DNA from: JBHIKY01 sp042139015
Lineage (GTDB): Bacteria > Bacillota > Bacilli > Bacillales > Marinococcaceae
Direction of reading: 5' to 3'
DNA length: 64,000 nucleotides
NCBI RefSeq assembly: GCF_042139015.1
Contig: NZ_JBHIKY010000006.1
Location: 124,001-188,000 of the forward strand
Every line of letters starts with the position of its first letter. Positions within the stretch are counted from its first letter, which is position 1. A program made the position numbers and the translations under genes. Below the pieces are notes generated by a model, which did not search any database, was not told where the DNA came from, and saw only the letters and a list, made by a program, of their open reading frames with translations. Positions 34,644 through 42,269 of the stretch are shown here, in pieces.

Positions 34644-35933
34644 GTGAAAACAACAATAGAGAAAGTAGGCAGTCACGCTGGTGCTGAAGTAATAATAGGC
34701 TGCTGGCTTGCAAATAAACGAACAAGTGGAAAGATTGCTTTTTTACAGCTGCGTGATGGAACCGGCTTTATCCAAGGTGTGGTCGTAAAAAACGAAATCG
34801 GAGAAGAAGCTTTCCGGGAAATAAAAAACCTGACACAGGAAAGTTCACTGTACGTGACCGGAAGCGTTAAAGAAGATGAACGCTCTCCATCGGGATTCGA
34901 GCTTCAGGTTTCAAATGTAGAAATTATCCATAAAGCAGTGGATTATCCGATTACTCCAAAAGAACACGGCCCAGAATTTTTAATGGATCATCGTCATTTA
35001 TGGCTGAGGTCAAAAAAGCAGCACGCTATTATGCGGATTAGAAATGAAATTATTAGAGCAACGTATGAATTTTTTGATAAAGAAGGTTTTATTAAAGTTG
35101 ATCCGCCAATTTTAACAGGCAGTTCTGCGGAAGGAACTACAAATTTATTCCACACCAAATATTTTGATGAGGATGCTTTTTTATCTCAATCCGGCCAGCT
35201 TTATATGGAAGCTGCAGCCATAGCATTTAATAAGGTTTTTTCATTTGGACCAACCTTCCGGGCAGAAAAATCAAAAACACGCCGCCATCTTATTGAATTT
35301 TGGATGATCGAACCGGAGATGGCTTTCGTAGATCATGAAGAAAGCCTGGTCATTCAGGAAAATTATGTCACCGATGTAGTCCAGTCGGTTCTTGACCGCT
35401 GCAGACTTGAGTTGAAAGCACTTGATAGAGATACGGAAAAGCTCAAGTCAATAAAAGCTCCATTTCCAAGAATGTCCTATGATGATGCGATTGCATTTCT
35501 TCAAAAAAAAGGGTATGACATTTCATGGGGAGAAGATTTTGGGGCTCCGCATGAAACTGCGATTGCAGACAGCCACGAAACACCAGTGTTTATTACTAAC
35601 TACCCTGCGGACATAAAGGCTTTTTACATGAAGCCGGATCCCGAAAGAGCGGAAGTTGTATTATGTGCTGATTTAATTGCCCCGGAAGGCTACGGAGAAA
35701 TTATCGGGGGCAGCCAGAGGATCGATGACCCTGAGCTGATGGAGGAACGCTTCAAAGAACATCAGTTATCAGAGGATGCCTATCAGTGGTATCTGGATCT
35801 GCGAAAGTACGGTACCGTGCCTCATTCAGGATTCGGGCTCGGGTTAGAACGGACTGTTGCATGGATCGCTGGAGTGGAACACGTACGGGAGACCATTCCG
35901 TTTCCACGCCTGCTCAATCGATTATACCCGTAG
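34644..35933 (+). CDS. asnS: Asparaginyl-tRNA synthetase
   Basis: A class IIb aminoacyl-tRNA synthetase of 429 aa: N-terminal OB fold (RTSGKIAFLQLRDGTGFIQG), then catalytic motif 2 FRAEKSKTRRHLIEFWMIEPE and motif 3 GFGLGLERTVAWI. The GTG start after AGAGGGGGA gives MKTTIEKVG, like B. subtilis AsnS; an in-frame ATG at 34623 precedes the ribosome site. A strong terminator follows. Confidence 0.95.
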   Translation: MKTTIEKVGSHAGAEVIIGCWLANKRTSGKIAFLQLRDGTGFIQGVVVKNEIGEEAFREIKNLTQESSLYVTGSVKEDERSPSGFELQVSNVEIIHKAVDYPITPKEHGPEFLMDHRHLWLRSKKQHAIMRIRNEIIRATYEFFDKEGFIKVDPPILTGSSAEGTTNLFHTKYFDEDAFLSQSGQLYMEAAAIAFNKVFSFGPTFRAEKSKTRRHLIEFWMIEPEMAFVDHEESLVIQENYVTDVVQSVLDRCRLELKALDRDTEKLKSIKAPFPRMSYDDAIAFLQKKGYDISWGEDFGAPHETAIADSHETPVFITNYPADIKAFYMKPDPERAEVVLCADLIAPEGYGEIIGGSQRIDDPELMEERFKEHQLSEDAYQWYLDLRKYGTVPHSGFGLGLERTVAWIAGVEHVRETIPFPRLLNRLYP

Positions 35934-35936
35934 GAC

Positions 35937-35962
35937 AGCCCCCGGTCTGGGGGCTTTTCTTA
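35937..35962 (+). terminator. Terminator after asnS
   Basis: AGCCCCC (35937-35943) and GGGGGCT (35949-35955) form a 7-bp stem with a 5-nt loop, followed by TTTCTTAT. Confidence 0.85.
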
Positions 35963-35990
35963 TCAATTTTTCTTGGGAAGGAGGACAAGA

Positions 35991-36689
35991 ATGAATCGAT
36001 TAAACATTGCCACTGCTCTTCAAACCGGTCATGTATCACTGCCAAAATTGCTGCTTGATAATTATGTGAAAATCGGCTTAGATGAAATAGAACTTATGAT
36101 GCTTATGCACATCCAGCGTTTTATCGATGAACAGCATCCCTTTCCGACACCTTCGGAATTATCGCAGCAAATGTCTTTAACTGAAAAACAATGTGCAGGT
36201 AAGCTGCGCTCTTTAATAAAGAATGGGTTTTTACAAATGCAGGAGGCACAGGATGAAGATCATCTTTTCTATGAAACTTATTCTTTACTGCCTTTATATG
36301 AACGACTTACTGAAGAATTATTTTCAGAAAAACTCACTCAGCAGCCTTCAGGGAATGATGAGGGACAACTTTTTGAAATTTTTGAAGAAGAATTTTCAAG
36401 ACCTCTTTCACCGATGGAATGTGAGACGATTAAAGTATGGATTGATCAGGATAAATACAAAACGGAACTTATCCGCCAGGCCCTGCGTGAATGTGTGCTT
36501 TCTGGTAAACTAAATTTAAGATACATGGATCGGGTGCTTCATGAATGGACAAAAAATGGTATCCGGACTGCTGCTGATGCCAAAGTTTATGGTGAGAAGT
36601 TTAGAAAACAGCAGTCAAAACGCTATAATCAAAAGGAAAAAGAAAAGGGACCGGCCTATCCTAATATTAATTGGCTTGATGAATCGTAG
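35991..36689 (+). CDS. dnaD: DNA replication initiation/restart protein DnaD
   Basis: A 232-aa primosomal protein. The N-terminal winged-helix domain (DEIELMMLMHIQRFI ... PTPSELSQQMSLTEKQCAGKL) oligomerises, and the C-terminal DnaD/DnaB2 domain starts FEEEFSRPLSPMECETIKVW. It remodels DNA and helps load the replicative helicase. The ATG is placed by GGAAGGAGGA; followed by nth as in B. subtilis. Confidence 0.93.
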   Translation: MNRLNIATALQTGHVSLPKLLLDNYVKIGLDEIELMMLMHIQRFIDEQHPFPTPSELSQQMSLTEKQCAGKLRSLIKNGFLQMQEAQDEDHLFYETYSLLPLYERLTEELFSEKLTQQPSGNDEGQLFEIFEEEFSRPLSPMECETIKVWIDQDKYKTELIRQALRECVLSGKLNLRYMDRVLHEWTKNGIRTAADAKVYGEKFRKQQSKRYNQKEKEKGPAYPNINWLDES

Positions 36690-36707
36690 AAAGGAAGCTG
36701 CAGAACT

Positions 36708-37370
36708 ATGCTGACTAATAAGCAGATAACGTATGCGCTTGATACAATTGCAGGAATGTATCCAGAGGCGGAGTGCGAACTGAGATACTCCAACCCGTTT
36801 GAGCTTTTGATTGCAGTTGTATTGTCTGCCCAATGCACGGATGCTCTCGTCAACAAAGTAACCCCTGGTTTATTTGAAAAGTATAAAACACCGGAGGATT
36901 TTGCAGAAGTATCACAAGAACAGTTAGAAAAGGACATACGTTCCATTGGATTATATCGAAATAAGGCAAAAAATATAAAAAAATTATCTCGTTCGTTACT
37001 AGAGCAGTTCAATGGAGAAGTTCCAAAATCAAGAGAAGAATTAATGGGGCTGGCAGGTGTAGGGAGAAAAACAGCAAACGTCGTCGCCTCTGTGGCGTTT
37101 AACATGCCGGCAATCGCAGTTGATACTCATGTGGAAAGAGTGACGAAGCGGCTTGGCATCTGCCGCTGGAAAGACAGCGTAATTGAAGTAGAAAAAACTC
37201 TTATGAAAAAAATTCCAGAAGAGGAATGGTCCGACACTCATCACAGGCTTATTTTCTTTGGAAGGTATCATTGTAAGTCACAGTCTCCTCGTTGTGATAA
37301 TTGCCAGCTGCTGGATATATGCAGAGAAGGAAAGAAGCGGATGAAAAAAAGGGAATTATATCATGCCTGA
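36708..37370 (+). CDS. nth: Endonuclease III
   Basis: A 220-aa DNA glycosylase/AP lyase for oxidised pyrimidines. It shows SAQCTDALVNKVTP, the helix-hairpin-helix LMGLAGVGRKTANVV with catalytic Lys, the catalytic Asp in VDTHVERVTKRLG, and the 4Fe-4S cluster cysteines in CKSQSPRCDNCQLLDIC. It overlaps ypoC by 8 bp. Confidence 0.96.
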   Translation: MLTNKQITYALDTIAGMYPEAECELRYSNPFELLIAVVLSAQCTDALVNKVTPGLFEKYKTPEDFAEVSQEQLEKDIRSIGLYRNKAKNIKKLSRSLLEQFNGEVPKSREELMGLAGVGRKTANVVASVAFNMPAIAVDTHVERVTKRLGICRWKDSVIEVEKTLMKKIPEEEWSDTHHRLIFFGRYHCKSQSPRCDNCQLLDICREGKKRMKKRELYHA

Positions 37371-37875
37371 GCTTCTGATCCCTCCCTCGTTGGTACATCC
37401 CCCTTTTTATAATACGAACTCCTTGAACAGCGGGGACATTAAATCCACCGAACCGATGTTTGAAATCCCTTTTTACGCTGAAATACTGGCTGAGAATAAT
37501 AAACTGGAAAACTTACCCTGGCTGCATAAAAAAATGTGGGTGCCGGCTTATATAAATCGCTGGGAAGAAGAAAGAGACATCCTTCAGCGGTTATTTAAAA
37601 ATGAGAACCGCCAGGAAGCAAGGCCGTATATGATCATTGGCATCGCTCGTTTCATCAATATATTATTTTGGATGAACAACTTAAAAACACAAACGTCATC
37701 AGCAGAGTCTCTTGAGGCACTCTTACCAGAGTTAAATAAAACACCTGTAAACAGTGGTGAAAGACTGGCCTATGCACTCAATAATCCAGATCATTATCAT
37801 TCTTACATCCAGCTCCGTGAATTATATGAAGAAACTCGAAAACAGTTTGCTGTGATAAAAATGAAGGAATCATAA
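37363..37875 (+). CDS. ypoC: Conserved protein YpoC
   Basis: A 170-aa soluble protein with no motif I can name; helical, with a hydrophobic stretch MIIGIARFINILFWMNNL that probably packs inside the fold. Position after nth and length agree with B. subtilis YpoC, which lies next to ponA there. Here dynA intervenes. Function unknown. Confidence 0.78.
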   Translation: MPELLIPPSLVHPPFYNTNSLNSGDIKSTEPMFEIPFYAEILAENNKLENLPWLHKKMWVPAYINRWEEERDILQRLFKNENRQEARPYMIIGIARFINILFWMNNLKTQTSSAESLEALLPELNKTPVNSGERLAYALNNPDHYHSYIQLRELYEETRKQFAVIKMKES

Positions 37876-37912
37876 TTAGAAATAATGAAGAAGAGTAGGA
37901 GTAGATCAAGGT

Positions 37913-40900
37913 ATGTCAAAATTGCAAGCAGGTCCTGAAGCGGAGTTAGAATCACTGCCTTTTCGAGAAGATGATTACAATCGCCTGCGTAAATTAAAAG
38001 TAAAAGCGGAAGAAGAATCATTTGAAGTTGCTTTCTGCGGTCATTTTTCTGCTGGGAAATCGACATTATTAAACCGACTTCTCGGAAATGAACTCCTGCC
38101 GACCAGCCCGATCCCCACTAGTGCAAATATTATCTCGATTCAAAACGGACCAGTCGGTTTAAAGGTGACCAAGTCGACTGGAGAAATAGTCAAATGGGAG
38201 GATGAGATTCCGTGGAATGAAGCAAGGCGCTGGGGAATGGATGGGAAATCCGTCCGTATGATTGATATTTATGCACCGCTTCCTTTTTTGGGGGCTGCCG
38301 GAAGAATCCTGGATACACCAGGGGTGGATTCGACCGACCCTGACCACCAGAAGGTGACAATGGACCGCCTTTATACGAGCGATATGGTAGTGTACGTAAC
38401 TGATTATAACCATGTTCAGTCTGATACAAATATTCGTTTTTTGCAGCAGCTTTCCAATGAAAAAAAGCCAATTGTTCTAGTAATAAATCAAATTGATAAA
38501 CACGAAGATAAAGAATTGTCGGTGCAGGCTTTTGAGCGTTCTATAAGGGGGATGCTGGCACGCTCATCTGTTTCTCCGCTTGAAATATTTTTTACCTCCA
38601 TGAAAAAAGACGAACACGCCTTAAATCAGTACGATTATTTTGCACAATTTATTAAAGCAGTAATGTTTAATAGTGAAGATTTAATAAAAACGAGTCTGAA
38701 AACCCTGGAGAATGGAAGTGTTCATCATTTAATTGAAAAGCTCGAGGAGGAAAAGCAGGAAGCCTTTGAGTATTGGAAAGAGGCAATGCATAATAAAGGT
38801 TCAGAACCCGAGGCTGCAATGAACAGGGCAGAAGTAGAAAAAGAATGGAGATATGTGGAAGAAGAAAAGCAGCAAGCGATACAATCGCTTTACCAGGAGC
38901 GAAGCCAGCTGTTTGATAATGTAACCTTGTTTCCATATTCGACTACTGAAAAGGCGAGGGAATGGCTTGAAAGCCAGCAAAAGCATTTCAAAGTCGGTTT
39001 TCTTTTCAGCTCGAAAAAAACCGAAGAAGAAAAACAGAAAAGAAGTCTCGCATTAATAAACGAAGTAAATGAAAATATTCAGACCCAGCTTCTTATTCAC
39101 GTAAAGAAAATGCTTTTAAAAGCAGACACGTCCTATCTGGAAAATGATGAAGAATTTGAAAAACAAGTACGGGGGCTTGAGCTGCAGGTAGATGAATCAT
39201 TCTTGGCTTCTTTTTCATCAACAGGTGAAATCAACCGCCAGTTTGTTTATACATTCACAGGTAATGTAACTGCCAGCCTGGTAAAACAGTTAAAGAAAGC
39301 TTCTGAACCATTGAACAGGCTACATGAGCAGTCGATTTCCCGATCTTTTGATGAAAAAAAGATTAAGCTTTCAAAAGTGCTGGAGCAAAGCAGAGGGGCA
39401 GAAAACGACTGGTCCGAATGGGAGAAAAAGAGGGCTGAATATAATGCGGAAATAGAAACATGCATAAATTGGCTCAAGAATAGAAAAGAAGCATCTCAAT
39501 TAATTGAGATGTTGAAAAAAGCTTCCCATCTCTCTTTTCCAGACCAGGAACCTGAACATATTTCTGTGGAGCAGGATGAACTGGTTTCAAAAGAAGCAGC
39601 TTATGAATGGGAGGAGAAAGAATTCTATTCAATAGATGAGAGCTTTCTCCAGCCATTAAAAACGTATCTTTCCATGTTCCGCTCAAATCATTTATTTCAG
39701 GATGAGAAAAATGATTTAGCAGACACGCTTAAAGAATATCAACAAAATACAATCAAAATTTCCTTGTTTGGCGCCTTTAGTGCAGGAAAATCAAGTTTTA
39801 TTAACGCTATGCTCGGTGATACAGTAGTGCCAGTCTCACCTCATCCGACAACAGCGGCAGTTAATATTGTGAAACAGTCAGAAGTTGGTTTTCCTCATGG
39901 AACTGTTGTCCTTCAAATGAAAGAGAAGAAGCTAGTAAATCAAGAGATTGTGGACACATCCAGGCAATTAAACGAAGAAGTGTCAATTGATTCCATTGCA
40001 GACTGGAAAAAACCGGCGCCGGCCAAATTAAATGAGCATCAGAAAACCTATGCTCAATATTTGTTTACGTTACAGCAAAGCTTATCCAAAGAAGCGATTC
40101 CTTTTGGAGAAGAGAAAACCACTTCACTTGAACAATTAAACGAATGGGTCGCAAATGAGCAGAAAGCCTGCATGATCAAGCAGGTAACAGTATATTATGA
40201 TTGTGGATGGACAAATAAAGGGCTCGAAATTATCGATACACCAGGTGTGAATTCTATTCACAGCAGGCATACAAACGTAGCTTTTGAACAGCTTAAGTAT
40301 TCGGATGCCATCTTTTATTTAACCTATTTCAATCATGCCTTCTCCAAGTCTGATGAATTATTTCTCCAGCAGCTAGGCAGAATAAATGAAAATTTTGATG
40401 AAGATAAGCTCTTTTTTATTATTAATGCCGCTGATCTTGCCGATACACAGGAAGAGTTAAATGGAGTAACTAATCATGTGCTCGGCCAGCTCAAGAAAAA
40501 TGGAATCGAAAGACCAAGGCTAACAGCACTCTCAAGTAAAGAAGGCCTTTATGAGAAGCAGAATAATACCGATGGCAAGACAGCATTCCGGATGTTTGAA
40601 GATAAATTTTCAAATACTGTCTGGACAGCACTAAAACTGGCACATGCACAAAGGTTAAAAAAGAAGTGGACAGCCCTTCAAAAAAGTATGAAGAATGTTC
40701 TTCGCGATATGGAAGAGCATCCATCAGATCTTACCGACATCTTAAACAGAAAAAAAAATAAATTACAGTTGTTCTCTAAGCAGGCATGCGAGATAAGCTT
40801 TGAGAAGTTAACAGAGGAATCTCTTGAAGAATTAAAACAGCAATGTACGTTTTTAAAACAAAGAATCAGATTTATCACTCAAGATTATTTTTCACATATT

Positions 40901-41470
40901 ATACATCCGGGCACCATTTATGCTTCAACGAAAAAACAGCAAAAACAGCAGCTTCAAGGGGCGTTACAGGAGCTCGAATCCTTCGTGAATCGATATTTGC
41001 AGCAGGAGCAGGAAGCACTGATGATTCGAATTGAAGAGCTTCAAAAAAATGATGTGGAAATAATGCTTCAGCATAAGATTTCCTCATGGCAGATGGAATT
41101 TCCTACTGTTCATAAACCAGAAGTGGTTCCGGAAATTCCAAGGAAATATGAACCTTATGAAAACCAGGAAGATAAGGGAAAATATCTTGCCTATTACAAA
41201 TCAGCAAAAGATTTCTTCGAAAACCGAAAAGTACTTGAACTTAAAGAGACTTTCTCTAATGACTTACAGCTTCAGCTTACAGCCTTAACAGAATTGTTTG
41301 AAAAGAGGAGTGCCGAGGCAATCCTTCTTCACTCAGAGGCATTTGAAAATCAGTGCCGTGATAAACTGCTGAATTCATTAAAAATGGAAGAGGAGAAGGC
41401 AGAGTCCCTTTACGATCATTCGAGAAAACACATTCTCGAAGAAGAATACGCTTCATTATCAACTATTTAA
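37913..41470 (+). CDS. dynA: Bacterial double dynamin DynA
   Basis: A 1185-aa membrane-fusing GTPase with two complete dynamin units in one chain, as in B. subtilis DynA (YpbR). Unit 1 has P-loop GHFSAGKSTLLN (about residues 42-53), DTPGVDSTDPDH and NQIDKHED. Unit 2 has GAFSAGKSSFIN (about 621-632), DTPGVNSIHSRH and a degenerate base motif (NAADLAD). Long helical stalk regions separate them. B. subtilis DynA tethers and fuses membranes after phage or antibiotic damage. Confidence 0.93.
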   Translation: MSKLQAGPEAELESLPFREDDYNRLRKLKVKAEEESFEVAFCGHFSAGKSTLLNRLLGNELLPTSPIPTSANIISIQNGPVGLKVTKSTGEIVKWEDEIPWNEARRWGMDGKSVRMIDIYAPLPFLGAAGRILDTPGVDSTDPDHQKVTMDRLYTSDMVVYVTDYNHVQSDTNIRFLQQLSNEKKPIVLVINQIDKHEDKELSVQAFERSIRGMLARSSVSPLEIFFTSMKKDEHALNQYDYFAQFIKAVMFNSEDLIKTSLKTLENGSVHHLIEKLEEEKQEAFEYWKEAMHNKGSEPEAAMNRAEVEKEWRYVEEEKQQAIQSLYQERSQLFDNVTLFPYSTTEKAREWLESQQKHFKVGFLFSSKKTEEEKQKRSLALINEVNENIQTQLLIHVKKMLLKADTSYLENDEEFEKQVRGLELQVDESFLASFSSTGEINRQFVYTFTGNVTASLVKQLKKASEPLNRLHEQSISRSFDEKKIKLSKVLEQSRGAENDWSEWEKKRAEYNAEIETCINWLKNRKEASQLIEMLKKASHLSFPDQEPEHISVEQDELVSKEAAYEWEEKEFYSIDESFLQPLKTYLSMFRSNHLFQDEKNDLADTLKEYQQNTIKISLFGAFSAGKSSFINAMLGDTVVPVSPHPTTAAVNIVKQSEVGFPHGTVVLQMKEKKLVNQEIVDTSRQLNEEVSIDSIADWKKPAPAKLNEHQKTYAQYLFTLQQSLSKEAIPFGEEKTTSLEQLNEWVANEQKACMIKQVTVYYDCGWTNKGLEIIDTPGVNSIHSRHTNVAFEQLKYSDAIFYLTYFNHAFSKSDELFLQQLGRINENFDEDKLFFIINAADLADTQEELNGVTNHVLGQLKKNGIERPRLTALSSKEGLYEKQNNTDGKTAFRMFEDKFSNTVWTALKLAHAQRLKKKWTALQKSMKNVLRDMEEHPSDLTDILNRKKNKLQLFSKQACEISFEKLTEESLEELKQQCTFLKQRIRFITQDYFSHIIHPGTIYASTKKQQKQQLQGALQELESFVNRYLQQEQEALMIRIEELQKNDVEIMLQHKISSWQMEFPTVHKPEVVPEIPRKYEPYENQEDKGKYLAYYKSAKDFFENRKVLELKETFSNDLQLQLTALTELFEKRSAEAILLHSEAFENQCRDKLLNSLKMEEEKAESLYDHSRKHILEEEYASLSTI

Positions 41471-41482
41471 AAGAAATTTGGT

Positions 41483-41665
41483 TGATTTCATCCCTGCAGG
41501 CGGACGCTTTCCGCGGGCTTGATCTCAGCCACCTCGGACAGCTGACGCTTCTACGGCGTCTTTTCCGCAAACTATTCCCACGACGCACAGGACGTGCTAG
41601 TGTCGATGTTGGCCACAGGACGTGGCCGGTTTTAATCGACCCGGAGTCGCCGCCTTCCGTTCTTC
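41483..41665 (+). repeat. Bacillaceae dispersed repeat, copy at 41.5 kb
   Basis: Begins ttgatttcatc and GGCGGACGCTTTCCGCGGG and continues through cgatgttggccac, cgtggccggttttaatcgac. The second half is nearly identical to the inverse of the 11.7-kb element. It lies 12 bp after the dynA stop. Small open frames inside (for example 41482-41772) are not credible genes. Confidence 0.65.
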
Positions 41666-41739
41666 AATCGAAGAATAAACACCATAAGGGTGACTTGGCA
41701 TTTCTTGTATTGAACTTACTTCAAGTCAAAGACCGTACG

Positions 41740-41771
41740 AAAGCTGGCATGTTTAGGTGTCAGCTTTTTTA
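41740..41771 (+). terminator. Terminator downstream of dynA
   Basis: AAAGCTGGCA pairs with TGTCAGCTTT (one wobble) followed by TTTT. It lies 270 bp after dynA, beyond the first repeat copy, suggesting the repeat was inserted between the gene and its terminator. Confidence 0.7.
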
Positions 41772-41809
41772 AAAATAAGAAAGAGTAAAGATTTTGTTGA
41801 TTTTTTGTT

Positions 41810-42005
41810 GATTTCATCACTTTAGGCGGACGCTTTCCGCGGGGCTTGTCTTCAACTAATTCTGTCTCAGGGAAGCTTCGCCAGAATGGATTTTCAGACG
41901 GCGCTGAGCCCACCGGAGCAGCACGTGTCTCAAGACTCCACAGGCAGTGTTCTTTCTGCCGGGGAGGCTTGAGCCGTGCCCGCGGAAAGCGAAGCGTTTT
42001 GACGG
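41810..42005. repeat. Bacillaceae dispersed repeat, fold-back copy
   Basis: Starts with the same ttgatttcatc ... GGCGGACGCTTTCCGCGGGG as the neighbouring copy, but ends in the reverse complement (GCCCGCGGAAAGCG near 41977-41992). The ends can pair into a long stem around about 140 bp of unrelated interior. No coding potential recognised. Confidence 0.6.
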
Positions 42006-42083
42006 AGCATTTTATGAAAGATGTATCAAAAGGTCATGAAAAGAGGACCTTTTGACAACTCCTTTTTCCTGTTTCCTTTACAA

Positions 42084-42203
42084 AAAAATCGCCTCTTTCG
42101 GTATAATGTAGTCACCACAACCCATTAACGAAATAAGGCGATTTTTATGAGTAACCTAACGGTCACTTTCCAAGATTATACCATGAATCAGCTGTTTTTT
42201 TGA
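42084..42203 (+). pseudogene. Transposase 5' remnant (IS1182-like)
   Basis: An ATG at 42147 opens 18 codons reading MSNLTVTFQDYTMNQLFF before a TGA, resembling the N terminus of IS1182-type transposases (YxMNQL). Just before it, AAAAATCGCCT (42084-42094) and AGGCGATTTTT (42136-42146) are perfect inverted repeats that would cover the start region, and a TATAAT lies at 42102. The rest of the element is missing. The family call is from memory of the motif only. Confidence 0.4.
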
Positions 42204-42269
42204 TGCGTATCAAGGAGTCGGGTGTCCATGGTATTTTACGTTAAGGGCTTTTTATACAGCCCCTTAGCA

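Noticed and set aside
41482..41772. 96-codon ORF across the repeat after dynA, and a similar one at 41846-42055
   Set aside because: Both consist of dispersed-repeat DNA; no ribosome site and no protein-like composition.
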